Position numbers and translations under genes: made by a program. Below the pieces are notes generated by a model that had not been told where the DNA came from, did not search any database, and saw only the letters and a list, made by a program, of their open reading frames with translations. A stretch of DNA of 64,000 nucleotides from Paraconexibacter sp040581415. GTDB lineage: Bacteria > Actinomycetota > Thermoleophilia > Solirubrobacterales > Solirubrobacteraceae. Below, piece by piece: positions 31,655-40,009 of the stretch. Positions within the stretch are counted from its first letter, which is position 1. The number at the start of each line of letters is the position of its first letter. Where the stretch lies: the NCBI RefSeq assembly GCF_040581415.1, contig NZ_CP114014.1:1054001-1118000 (forward strand), given 5' to 3'.

Positions 31655-34165
31655 TCAGGGCGTCGTGACGCCGGCCTTCGGGGGCTCCGTCGCGCCCTCC
31701 ACGGCCCCGGGTGCGGCGCTGGAGACGGGCTCCGGCTCCGGTGCGGCGATGATCGTCGGGTCGGACTCGGCGAGCTTCGCCTGGTCCTTCTTCAGGTCCC
31801 CGCGACGCACCGCACGGCGAACCGGCCGCTTCACGCGGACCTCCCGCGCGAGGTAATAGGACCCGATGACGAAGACGGCCGAGAACAGCTGCGCGCCGAT
31901 GGTCTCCCAGGTGGGGTAGACGCCGAACCAGAGGCCGCCCCAGTACGGCAGGTCCAAGTCCAGCGGAGTGATCGGGAGCCACCCCGTCCCCTGCATCGTG
32001 CGCGCCGTCTGGCCGACCATGACCACGAGCACGAAGCCGATCATGACGCCGGTGACGACCAGCATCTTCTTGTACGGCAGCTTGCGCTGGAGCGCGAAGG
32101 TGACGACGGCGACGAGCATGGTGAGGCCGAGCCCGAGGCCCGCGCCCTCGACGACCGCGGCGGTGCCGGCGCTGAGCTGCAGCGACTGCAGGAAGAGGAC
32201 GGTCTCGAAGCCCTCGCGGTAGACGCTGGTGAGGCCCAGCAGCCCGAGCCCGAGCACCTGGGCGGAGAAGAACCCGACGTTGTCGAGCTTCTCGAACTTC
32301 TTTCGCTGGCGGTGGAACTTGCCGATCCACTCGCTCCAGTAGACGCGGTGGAAGAACCAGTTCGTGATGAGCAGCAGGACGCCGATCGCGACGAGGCCGA
32401 CGATCGCCTCGAGCTTCTCGCCGTACTGGTCGAGCGAGTGCAGGAGCGTCTGCGCGAGGATCCACGTCAGGACGCTCACGAACAGGCCGAGCACCGCGCC
32501 GATGAAGACCGGGCGGCGCTGACGGCGGCGCACGCCGACGAACGATGCGGTGATCGCGGCCAGGATCAGGACGCCCTCCAGGCCCTCGCGGAACACGATG
32601 ATCGCGGCGTTCGTGACGACGGTCGCGCGGTTGGCCGAGTCGCCCAGCGTGGCCGCGGCGTCGCCGAGGCGCTCGTCCAGGTGGACGCGGGTCTCGCGGA
32701 TCTCGCGGCGCGGCGCCCGCTTGGCGATCAGGGTCGCGAGGCCGTCGTAGTCGTCCGCGCCGAACCAGATCAGGCCCTCGACGGTGAGCGCCAGGCCCTG
32801 GTCGAACGACTTCAGCCGGCGCTCCGGGCCGAACTCGAAGAACGCGTACGCCTCCAGGCGGGCCTGCTCGGCCTGGGCGTACTGCCCGGCGCCGACGGCG
32901 GCCTCCATGCGGTCGAGCGTGAGGGCGATCAGGTCGTAGTCGGACTCGTCGGTCTTCGCCTTCCACTCGGACGGCATGATCTTGCGCAGCGTGTCGTCGA
33001 TGCGGTCCTCGACCGCCTCGACCTCGCTCGTCCGCGCGACGCCGCGGGTCGACGTCGCGGCCTTGTCGATCATCGCGTCGAGGATCGCGAGGTCGGCCTT
33101 CGCGCGCTGCGTGGCGGCGCGGTCGCGGCGTGCCAGCTGGTCCTGCAGGTCGGCGAAGGACGCGACGGCGCCGGACTGGAACGCGACGGCCTCCTGGATC
33201 TCGAAGTCCTTGGTGACGCGGTCGTCCTTCGTGCCGCGGCCGTACTCGACGGGGATCAGCGCCAGGAACCGCAGCAGCTGCTGGGCGCGACGGGCGGACT
33301 CCTCGGGCGTGAACGGGGCGGCGGTGAAGCCGTCCAGCGCCGCGGCGACGCGCTTGTCGGCGGCGGCCTGACCCGTCTTGTCGCCACGGGCGGCGGCGGC
33401 GCGCAGATCGGCGAACGTGGCGCCGGCGCTGCGGGCCGCGGGTGCGCCGCGGTCCTCGCGAAAGCGCGCCTGGAGCGCGAGCCAGTAGCCCTGGGCCTGT
33501 GCGGCGGCCTCGGCCCACGGGCCCCGGAAACCACGGTCGGCGTTGCGCCGTGCATCGGCCAGCAGCTCGCGCAGTCGGCCCTGGAAGGCGTCCAGCAGGT
33601 CCTTGCGGACGATCTTCTGGGCTTCCTTGCCGCTGAGCTTGCCGGCACCCAGCTGCTCGACGGCGAGCGTCGCGTCGGCGCCGGCACGGGTGAAGCGGGT
33701 GGCGGTGCGGAACTCGCGCAGCAGCAGCCACTCGCGCGTGGTGGCGGCGTCCCCGCGGCCGGCGGCGGCCAGGGTGACGGCGGCGCTACCGCGCAACAGG
33801 GCGGCGCGGATCGCGCCGCGGGCGGCGGCGAGGGCCGGCGCGTCACCGGCCCGGGCGGCGCGGCGGGCCAGTGCGAGCTCGGAGCGGACGTCGCGGTCGG
33901 CGGTGGCGTCCGCGCGGGCGATCCCGTCGCGCAGGCGGCCGCTGTAGGCCGTTGCCGCCTTGTCGGCGGCGGCGGCGGCCTGGCGTGGCCCGTCCAGGAT
34001 CAGCGCCTGCTGGGCGTCGAAGAGGCCGTCGCGGACCTGCTCGGCGGTGCGCCAGGCGGGCTGCGCACCCGGGGTGGTGGTCTGCGCAGCAGCGGGTGCG
34101 GCGGTCGTCCCGAGCGCGACCAGGACGCAGAGCAGCAGGGCCAGACGGAGCTTCGGCAACCACAT
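31655..34165 (-). CDS. FTR1 family iron permease with long N-terminal extracytoplasmic domain
   Basis: This 836-residue protein has a signal peptide (LALLLCVLVALGTTAAPAAA near 8-27), about 480 residues of helical, Ala/Arg-rich extracytoplasmic sequence, then an FTR1/EfeU permease of about seven membrane helices. The two iron-binding motifs are FREGLEG near 525 and YREGFET near 650, the REXXE pairs essential for Fe3+ transport in the family. A Pro/Glu-rich tail follows. It is downstream of the M75 lipoprotein gene, separated by 107 bp containing two iron-box-like sites. Bacterial EfeU is about 280 residues, so the N-terminal half is an added domain. Confidence 0.9.
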   Translation of the reverse strand: MWLPKLRLALLLCVLVALGTTAAPAAAQTTTPGAQPAWRTAEQVRDGLFDAQQALILDGPRQAAAAADKAATAYSGRLRDGIARADATADRDVRSELALARRAARAGDAPALAAARGAIRAALLRGSAAVTLAAAGRGDAATTREWLLLREFRTATRFTRAGADATLAVEQLGAGKLSGKEAQKIVRKDLLDAFQGRLRELLADARRNADRGFRGPWAEAAAQAQGYWLALQARFREDRGAPAARSAGATFADLRAAAARGDKTGQAAADKRVAAALDGFTAAPFTPEESARRAQQLLRFLALIPVEYGRGTKDDRVTKDFEIQEAVAFQSGAVASFADLQDQLARRDRAATQRAKADLAILDAMIDKAATSTRGVARTSEVEAVEDRIDDTLRKIMPSEWKAKTDESDYDLIALTLDRMEAAVGAGQYAQAEQARLEAYAFFEFGPERRLKSFDQGLALTVEGLIWFGADDYDGLATLIAKRAPRREIRETRVHLDERLGDAAATLGDSANRATVVTNAAIIVFREGLEGVLILAAITASFVGVRRRQRRPVFIGAVLGLFVSVLTWILAQTLLHSLDQYGEKLEAIVGLVAIGVLLLITNWFFHRVYWSEWIGKFHRQRKKFEKLDNVGFFSAQVLGLGLLGLTSVYREGFETVLFLQSLQLSAGTAAVVEGAGLGLGLTMLVAVVTFALQRKLPYKKMLVVTGVMIGFVLVVMVGQTARTMQGTGWLPITPLDLDLPYWGGLWFGVYPTWETIGAQLFSAVFVIGSYYLAREVRVKRPVRRAVRRGDLKKDQAKLAESDPTIIAAPEPEPVSSAAPGAVEGATEPPKAGVTTP

Positions 34166-34175
34166 GGACTGCAGA

Positions 34176-34225
34176 TTAGGGGATCCTAAGGGACGGGTAC
34201 GTGCCCGCTGATCAGGATCCCCTAA
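34176..34225. promoter_or_regulatory. paired iron-box-like sites before the FTR1 gene
   Basis: TTAGG-GGAT-CCTAA (34176-34189) and, reversed, TTAGG-GGAT-CCTGA (34212-34225) lie 11 and 47 bp upstream of the FTR1 start. Their 12-bp arms are perfect inverted repeats of each other, so a stem-loop is also possible. TTAGG-N4-CCTAA equals the first 14 positions of the DtxR/IdeR consensus. Iron-dependent repression is inferred. Confidence 0.55.
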
Positions 34226-34272
34226 CTCTGGCGCGCCGGCCCGTCTCCGGGCGCGGCGCTGGGCGGATGCAG

Positions 34273-35412
34273 TCAGTCCTCGAGCTTGATCCCGAGCTTG
34301 CCCGCGGCCTGCGACACCTGGCCGGCGATTGCTTCGGCCCGGGTCTGCGCGTCGCCGCCGAGCGTCTCGGCGTCCTCCGCGGTGAAGGTCTTGCCCTTGG
34401 ACTCCGCGTCGCGCAGGTCCGCGGCGAAGTCCCGCAGGTCGGTCAGCGCGCGGCCGGTCTGGTCGGCCTGAGCCTTGTCCGCGCCGGCGATGACGGGCTC
34501 GATGCTGCCGTACACGAGCACCAGGCCGCTGAGGATGTCGGTGATGTCGCTCAGGCGCGAGGTGGCGACGAAGCCCTTCTCGCTGGCCTTGCCGCCGGCG
34601 ATGAAGCGGGAGTTCTTCCAGGCCTCGAAGTATTCGCTCATCGTGGGGGTCATGACGACGACCGCGGTGAACGCGTCGGCCGGGGCCGGCTGCCACTTCT
34701 TGGAGGCGGCGTCGAGCTCCTTGGCGTTCTTCTCGAAGTCGCGGGCGGCGGCGACGTAGAAGTCGGCGTCGGGGAGCGCCTCGCCGAACTCGACCTTGCC
34801 GTCGCCGTCGACGTCGGGCTCGACGCCCTTGGCGGCGAACTTCGGCTCCGTGTTGAAGAGCGAGCTCTCGAGCAGGAAGAAGAAGTTGCCGGGCTGCTTG
34901 AAGGTCTTGCCGGCGGGCGTCTTGATGCTGAAGGGCACCGCGCTCTCCGGGTCGCTGCCGTCGCTGCCGGCGTCCAGGATGACGTCGTAGTCGGCCAGGA
35001 CCGGCACGCCGGCGACGACGCCCTCGGCCTGCTCGTAGGCCGGGTTGGCCGCGCGGAAGGTGGCCTGCGACTCCTTCAGGAACGCGGCGACCTCGGGGCC
35101 CTTGTCCTTCAGCAGCTTGGCGTAGTCGAAGTCCGCGGCCTTCGCAAGCTCGTAGTAGCCCTCCGCCTGCGTGCGCAGCTTGCCGGTCTCGGAGACGAGC
35201 AGGGTCGTGTGCTCGAGGAGGTAGTCCTTCACGGCCCCGAGGTTGGCGTCGGCGGCCTGCTGGCCGGCCGTCGACGCGGTCGACGGGGTCGCCGCCGCGG
35301 ACGTGGTGTCGTCGTCGCCGCCACAGCCCGCGGCGAGCAGCGTCGTCGCGGCGAGGGCGGCGAACAGGGTGGCGGCGCGCGAGCGCCGCGAGAGGGCAGG
35401 GTTCAGGTGCAC
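34273..35412 (-). CDS. EfeM/EfeO family (peptidase M75-like) iron-uptake lipoprotein
   Basis: This 379-residue lipoprotein has signal AATLFAALAATTLLAAGCGG (lipobox LAAGC, Cys near 32) and one imelysin/M75-type helical domain with YLLEHTTLLVSETGKLRTQA near 64-83 and long paired helices to the end. It lacks the cupredoxin domain of full EfeO, so it resembles EfeM. Such proteins bind ferrous or ferric iron outside the membrane and hand it to the FTR1 permease encoded next. No DyP-type peroxidase (EfeB) is nearby. GTG at 35412 (VHLNPALSRRS) is the only start leaving a proper signal peptide. An iron-box-like palindrome precedes it. Confidence 0.87.
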   Translation of the reverse strand: MHLNPALSRRSRAATLFAALAATTLLAAGCGGDDDTTSAAATPSTASTAGQQAADANLGAVKDYLLEHTTLLVSETGKLRTQAEGYYELAKAADFDYAKLLKDKGPEVAAFLKESQATFRAANPAYEQAEGVVAGVPVLADYDVILDAGSDGSDPESAVPFSIKTPAGKTFKQPGNFFFLLESSLFNTEPKFAAKGVEPDVDGDGKVEFGEALPDADFYVAAARDFEKNAKELDAASKKWQPAPADAFTAVVVMTPTMSEYFEAWKNSRFIAGGKASEKGFVATSRLSDITDILSGLVLVYGSIEPVIAGADKAQADQTGRALTDLRDFAADLRDAESKGKTFTAEDAETLGGDAQTRAEAIAGQVSQAAGKLGIKLED

Positions 35413-35447
35413 GAGTGCGTCTCCGGGTCCACGTGGAAGGGCGGTCC

Positions 35448-35467
35448 GTATTAGGTGTCCCTTATAC
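35448..35467. promoter_or_regulatory. iron-box-like palindrome before the M75 lipoprotein gene
   Basis: GTATTAGG-TGTC-CCTTATAC is an 8-4-8 inverted repeat with one mismatch, 36 bp upstream of the GTG at 35412 and 93 bp from the divergent DUF3089 gene. Its TTAGG-N4-CCTTA core matches the sites before FTR1. Confidence 0.6.
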
Positions 35468-35559
35468 GAACCTGCGGAACCGTAGAGCATTCCGACCCGG
35501 GCCGTGGGATATCGACCGGTGTCGCCCGGACGCGGCCGGACGCGCGTAGGGTTCGCGAC

Positions 35560-37023
35560 ATGGGAGAGGTCCGCAGGGGTCGTGTCCGTCGTGCGGCGTT
35601 GGCTGCGTGCGCGGCGGCAATGGGGCTGGCGTGCGTGGCCGGGGTCGGCGCCGCCCCCGCGCGGGCCGACGTGACGTGGCTCTGCCACCCGGGACAGGCG
35701 GACGACCCGTGCGAGATCCCGCTCGACACGACGGTCCGCGAGCAGGGGCGGCCCGACCGCGTCGAGACCCCGCCGCGCGCGCCGTCCGCCAAGCGACCGG
35801 TCGACTGCTTCTACGTCTACCCGACGGTGTCGAACCAGGTCGGCCTGAACACCACCAAGGCCCGCGATCCCGAGCTCGTCTCGATCGCGCGGTACCAGGC
35901 GGCGCGCTTCTCCTCGCGGTGCCGGATGTTCGCGCCGATCTACCGGCAGTTCCCGCTCGCCGGGATCCCGGCGCTCGCCCTGGGCGGCGGAGCCACCGCG
36001 CCGGCGGGCATCGCCTACGGCGACGTCCTGGAGGCGTGGCGGTCCTACCTGGAGAAGGACAACGGCGGGCGCGGGGTGGTGCTGCTGAGCCACTCACAGG
36101 GGACGCTCATGCTGCGCCAGCTGCTGCGGCAGGAGATCGAGCGCCGGCCCGAGCAGCGCCGGCGACTCGTCGGGGCGGTGCTGCTGGGCGGCAACGTCAC
36201 CGTCGCGAAGGGCCGGACGACGGGCGGCGACTTCCGCGACATCCCGATCTGCTCGGCACGCGGCGAGGCCGGCTGCATCGTCGCCTACTCGACCTACTCG
36301 ACCGATCCGGGCGCGGTCAGCTTCTTCGGCAGCACGCAGACGGACCTCACGGCGGCCGCGTTCAACACCCCGCGGGGCGCGGGCTTCGAGGTGGCGTGCA
36401 CCGACCCGGGCGTGCTCAGCGGCATCGGCGGGCCGGTCAGGGTGACGCTGCCGACCACGCCGTTCGCGGCGGGGCCGATCAACGCGGGCATCATCGTCAC
36501 GAACGGCGGGCCGCCGCCGACCGCGCCGACGACGTGGGTCGAGCCCGCCGACCGGGCGGTCGGGGCCTGCCGGAGCATCAACGGCGCGAACGTGTTCCGC
36601 TACGACCCGGTCGACGGCGCGCGCCGGCCGAACGAGTTCCCGCCGACCTGGGGGACGCACCTGCTCGACATGAACCTCGGCACGGAGCGGCTGACGACGA
36701 TCGTCGGCCTGCAGGCGGATCGCTTCCTGGCGCAGGGGTTCACCGCCGGGAAGGCGCGGCGGAACACGCGCACGGGGGCGGCGACGATCATCGTGACGGC
36801 GCCCGGGCCGGGGACGGTCGCCGTCGCCGCGGCGGGCGTCGTGGGCCGCTCGCGGACGCTGGGCAGTCCACGGTCGACGACGCTGACGGTGACGCCGCGC
36901 GGGGCCACCCGGCGGCTGCTGGCGCGCCGCGGGCGGGCGACCGTCCGCATCGCCGTCCGCTACCGGCCGGCGGTCGGGGCGGTCGCCACGCGGACCGTGC
37001 GCATCACGCTCCTGCGGCGCTGA
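35560..37023 (+). CDS. exported DUF3089 alpha/beta-hydrolase-like protein
   Basis: This 487-residue secreted protein has a signal peptide (ALAACAAAMGLACVAGVGAA near 13-32) and a DUF3089 domain: DCFYVYPTVSNQ near 82-93, CRMFAPIYRQ and VVLLSHSQGTLMLRQLL near 173-189, with Ser nucleophile in SHSQG. The acid/base residues are likely near GTHLLDMNLG at 367-376. The last 100 residues, beta-rich and Arg/Thr-rich (TLTVTPRGATRRLLARRGRA), look like an added Ig-like or structural domain. It is divergent from the iron operon and shares the palindrome region. Confidence 0.85.
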   Translation: MGEVRRGRVRRAALAACAAAMGLACVAGVGAAPARADVTWLCHPGQADDPCEIPLDTTVREQGRPDRVETPPRAPSAKRPVDCFYVYPTVSNQVGLNTTKARDPELVSIARYQAARFSSRCRMFAPIYRQFPLAGIPALALGGGATAPAGIAYGDVLEAWRSYLEKDNGGRGVVLLSHSQGTLMLRQLLRQEIERRPEQRRRLVGAVLLGGNVTVAKGRTTGGDFRDIPICSARGEAGCIVAYSTYSTDPGAVSFFGSTQTDLTAAAFNTPRGAGFEVACTDPGVLSGIGGPVRVTLPTTPFAAGPINAGIIVTNGGPPPTAPTTWVEPADRAVGACRSINGANVFRYDPVDGARRPNEFPPTWGTHLLDMNLGTERLTTIVGLQADRFLAQGFTAGKARRNTRTGAATIIVTAPGPGTVAVAAAGVVGRSRTLGSPRSTTLTVTPRGATRRLLARRGRATVRIAVRYRPAVGAVATRTVRITLLRR

Positions 37024-37028
37024 ACGAC

Positions 37029-37053
37029 GAAGGGCGCCGCGTGGGCGCCCTTC
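37029..37053. terminator. bidirectional intrinsic terminator
   Basis: GAAGGGCGCC / GGCGCCCTTC forms a perfect 10-bp stem with a GCGTG loop, five bases past the DUF3089 stop; a second hairpin GGCCGGC / GCCGGCC near 37080-37100 follows. Genes converge here. Confidence 0.75.
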
Positions 37054-37110
37054 TCGACTGCGGTCCTGCGGGTCCAGCAGGCCGGCCGCGAACGCCGGCC
37101 GGCCGGGTGA

Positions 37111-38055
37111 CTACGGCGTGACGGTGATGTACACGCGCTTGCGGCTCGTCGCCGTGGTGGCGGAGCCGTCGCTGTTACGCGGCGACACGACGAACGCGTT
37201 GTCGTTCTTGGCGTCGGCCGGGGCGCAGACGACGACGGTGGCCGGGTTGCAGCGCGAGACGCTGACCTCGCCGCCGAAGTTCGGATCCGCACCGGCGGCA
37301 CCGTCGACGTCAACCTGGTTCTGGATCGCGATCGTGGCGCTGAAGCCGTTGTTCACGACGCTGCTGCCGGCGCTGATGTACGCGTTCTGGTTGGTCTTGT
37401 AGGCGTCGATGACCGTGAAGCCGCCCGACTGCTCCTCGATCTCGCCCTTCTCGTTCAGCAGCAGCCAGCGCGTCTTCGACGCGTCGACCTTCTTGGTGGC
37501 GTCGGCCGCAGCGACGGTCGTCGCGGTCGTCACGATGTCGGACGCGTTCGCGCCGTCGACCCGGTCGGCGTTCAGGCCGGTCGCGACACCGGTCGCGTTG
37601 GTCGTGAACGGCTTCTTGGTGTCGCCACCGGCGCCCGCGGTGATCGAGCCGACCGAGGTGCCCGCGCTCGAGTTGAACTCGAAGGCGTAGCCCGTGGACA
37701 GGTTGTTACCGCGCAGGCAAGGGTTGGTCGGGGGCACGGCAGCGGAACCGCCGCTGGTCGAACGGCAGCCGTAGACCGCGCCGCCGCCCGAGGTGGAGAG
37801 GTTGGACTGACGCGTGGAGTAGCCGCCGGTCGGGCTGTTCGTCGCGTTGATGTCCGCGATGACCTGCGTCTCGACGGTCGCGGTGCCGTTGCGCTTGCCC
37901 TCGAGCAGTGGACCGCCCGTCGCAGCAACGCCCGTGGCGGTGACGCCGACGACAAGGATTCCGGTGGCGGCGATGACCGAACGCGTGCGGACGGACTGGC
38001 CGGACAGACGAGCGCGCAGGCTGCGGCGCCCTTCCGGGTTCTCGTTCTTGCTCAT
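37111..38055 (-). CDS. exported hypothetical protein with LNADRVDG motif
   Basis: This 314-residue protein has a membrane/signal segment (VIAATGILVVGVTATGVAAT near 27-46) and a low-complexity Ser/Thr/Asn/Gly-rich mature region, unlike its neighbours in composition. GLNADRVDGANASDI near 171-185 is a motif I recognise from secreted and tail-fibre-like beta-structured proteins of actinobacteria (often written NADxVDG). CRSTSGG, PCLRG, SRCNP and VCAP offer two possible disulfides. ATG at 38055 is preceded by 200 bp of non-coding sequence. It is probably surface-exposed; role unknown. Confidence 0.8.
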   Translation of the reverse strand: MSKNENPEGRRSLRARLSGQSVRTRSVIAATGILVVGVTATGVAATGGPLLEGKRNGTATVETQVIADINATNSPTGGYSTRQSNLSTSGGGAVYGCRSTSGGSAAVPPTNPCLRGNNLSTGYAFEFNSSAGTSVGSITAGAGGDTKKPFTTNATGVATGLNADRVDGANASDIVTTATTVAAADATKKVDASKTRWLLLNEKGEIEEQSGGFTVIDAYKTNQNAYISAGSSVVNNGFSATIAIQNQVDVDGAAGADPNFGGEVSVSRCNPATVVVCAPADAKNDNAFVVSPRNSDGSATTATSRKRVYITVTP

Positions 38056-38209
38056 TGGTACTCCCGTGTGAGTTGATGGAGACTGCGGGCGGGGGTGACG
38101 CCCTATGCCCTGCACTCCAGGCATTTCCCTTTCAACCACCTGGGGCCCGGAGAGGTTGCGGTACGTGCTCGCACGGGCGCCCGTCCCGGCGCCGCGCCGT
38201 TGCTCGAGG

Positions 38210-38242
38210 TGCCACCACATGCCACCGGCGCACGTGGTGGCA
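38210..38242 (-). terminator. intrinsic terminator after the TPP-enzyme gene
   Basis: TGCCACCACATG / CACGTGGTGGCA is a 12-bp stem with one G-U-type mismatch and a 9-nt loop, 14 nt past the stop at 38256. It isolates the TPP-enzyme gene from the exported protein gene. Confidence 0.65.
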
Positions 38243-38255
38243 CATCGGCCGCGGG

Positions 38256-39905
38256 CTAGGCCAGGTTGGACCGGCGTGGGTAGGCGATCGCCGGGTCGGT
38301 GAGCACGTTCACCAGCGCCGGCTTGCCCGCGTCGAAGGCACGCTGCAGCGCGCCCTTCAGCTTGTCGGGGTCCTCCACCATCTCGCCATGCCCGCCCAGC
38401 GCTTCGACGAGTTTGTCGTAGCGGGTGCGCGGCGTCAGCTCGGCCGCGACCGAGTACCCGTAGAGCATCTCCATCGGGTGCTTCTCGAGCGCCCAGATCC
38501 CGTTGTTGCCCATGACGCCGACGACGTTGACCCCGTGGCGGGCCAGCGTGTCGTACTCCATCCCGCCGAAGCCGAACGCACCGTCGCCGAGCATCAGGAC
38601 GACCTGCTTGTCCGGCCGTGCGAGCTTCGCCGCGAGGGCGTACCCCGGGCCTGAGCCCAGGCACCCGAACGGGCCGGGGTCCATCCAGCAGCCGGGCTCG
38701 TAGCTGTCGATGACCTTGCCCGCGTAGGACACGAAGTCGCCGCCGTCGCCGATGATGATCGCGTCCCGGTCGACGACCTCCGCGAGCTCCTTGTAGAGGC
38801 GCATCGGGTGCAGCGGGCTCCGGCCGTCCGCCAGCTCCTCCGCCTCGCCCGCGCGCTTCTCGGTCTCGCTCGCGCGCAGCTGCGCGACCCACGCCGACGT
38901 GTCCTGCGCGCCGCGTGCGCCCTCGCGCAGCTTGGTCAGCGAGTCGGCGATCGACCCGACGAGCTCGGCGGCGACCGGCCGCGGGTGGTCGCGGATCGCT
39001 TCGGCGCGGTCGATCACGATCAGCTCGGTCTGCTCCCCGAACGCGCCGCCGAACGCGAGGCGGAAGTCCATGGGGACACCGATCACGAGCGCGACGTCGG
39101 CGCCCTTGAGCCCCTCGCTGCGGGCCCGCGAGAACGCGAGCGCGTGGTCGGCGGGGACACAACCGCGGGCCATGCCGTTGAGGAAGACCGGAATGCCGAG
39201 CTCCTCGACGAGCTCCTTGAGCGCGACCTCGCCGTGGGCCCAGTAGAGGTTCGTGCCGGCCATGATCACCGGGCGCTCCGCGTCCCGCAGCAGGGCGATC
39301 GCGCGATCCAGCTGCCCGCCGTCGGCCTCGGGGCCGGCCGCCGGATCGCGGGACGGGACGGGCGCCCCGTCGTCCTCGGCCTCGGAGAAGACGTGGTCCA
39401 TCGGGAAGTCGACGAACGTCGGGCCGGTGTGCGGCGCGAGCGCGGTGTCGATCGCCTCGTCGACGAGCCCGGGGATCTCGGCCGTCGAGTCAGCCGTGCG
39501 CGCCAGCTTGGTGAGCGGCCGCACGAACGGGACGTGGTCGATCTCCTGCAGCGAGCCGGTGCCCCACCGCAGGGCGGGAGCGCGGCCGGCCAGAACCGCG
39601 ATCGGCGACTGGTTCATCTGCGCGCTGCCGAGCGCGCTCATCGCGTTCGTGACGCCCGGCCCGGCCGTGACGGCGGCGACGCCGACCTCGCGCGTGACCT
39701 TCGCCCAGCCCTCCGCGGCGAACGTCGCGGCCTGCTCGTGGCGCGTGTCGACGATCTCGATGCCCTCGTCCCGGCAGCCGTCATAGATGGGGAAGATGTG
39801 GCCGCCGGACAGCGTGAAGATCCGTGACACGCCGTGGGCCTTGAGGCGGCGGGCGATGAGCTTGCCGCCGTGGACCTGGGTCTGCTGCTCAGTGGGAGTC
39901 GACAT
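38256..39905 (-). CDS. acetolactate synthase-like thiamine pyrophosphate enzyme
   Basis: This 549-residue protein has the three-domain TPP-dependent layout: PYR domain (1-170; VDTRHEQAATFAAEGWAK with the catalytic Glu near 57), central domain, and PP domain with LMLGDGAFGFGGMEYDTL and VMGNNGIW (the GDG-N25-30-NN motif) near 438-475. Acetolactate synthase is the usual annotation, but no regulatory small subunit or ilv gene is close, and oxalyl-CoA decarboxylase or glyoxylate carboligase-like activity is equally open. ATG at 39905. It is divergent from the VanW gene. Confidence 0.8.
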   Translation of the reverse strand: MSTPTEQQTQVHGGKLIARRLKAHGVSRIFTLSGGHIFPIYDGCRDEGIEIVDTRHEQAATFAAEGWAKVTREVGVAAVTAGPGVTNAMSALGSAQMNQSPIAVLAGRAPALRWGTGSLQEIDHVPFVRPLTKLARTADSTAEIPGLVDEAIDTALAPHTGPTFVDFPMDHVFSEAEDDGAPVPSRDPAAGPEADGGQLDRAIALLRDAERPVIMAGTNLYWAHGEVALKELVEELGIPVFLNGMARGCVPADHALAFSRARSEGLKGADVALVIGVPMDFRLAFGGAFGEQTELIVIDRAEAIRDHPRPVAAELVGSIADSLTKLREGARGAQDTSAWVAQLRASETEKRAGEAEELADGRSPLHPMRLYKELAEVVDRDAIIIGDGGDFVSYAGKVIDSYEPGCWMDPGPFGCLGSGPGYALAAKLARPDKQVVLMLGDGAFGFGGMEYDTLARHGVNVVGVMGNNGIWALEKHPMEMLYGYSVAAELTPRTRYDKLVEALGGHGEMVEDPDKLKGALQRAFDAGKPALVNVLTDPAIAYPRRSNLA

Positions 39906-40009
39906 GGTGTCGAGCCTATCCCGGCTCCGCGGACCGGTCCTGCACGTGCGCTTGCGCAGGCGGGTCCAGCGGCGACCCGCGCGCGCCAGCTTGATAAACA
40001 GGAAGGCTC

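Noticed and set aside
28914..31856. 980-codon plus-strand frame across the metallopeptidase and DsbA genes
   Set aside because: Antisense shadow of two genes with clear HEVGH and CPW motifs.
38256..39905. Calling the TPP enzyme ilvB
   Set aside because: No ilvN/ilvC neighbours and several TPP enzymes share the same motifs; the family-level name is safer.
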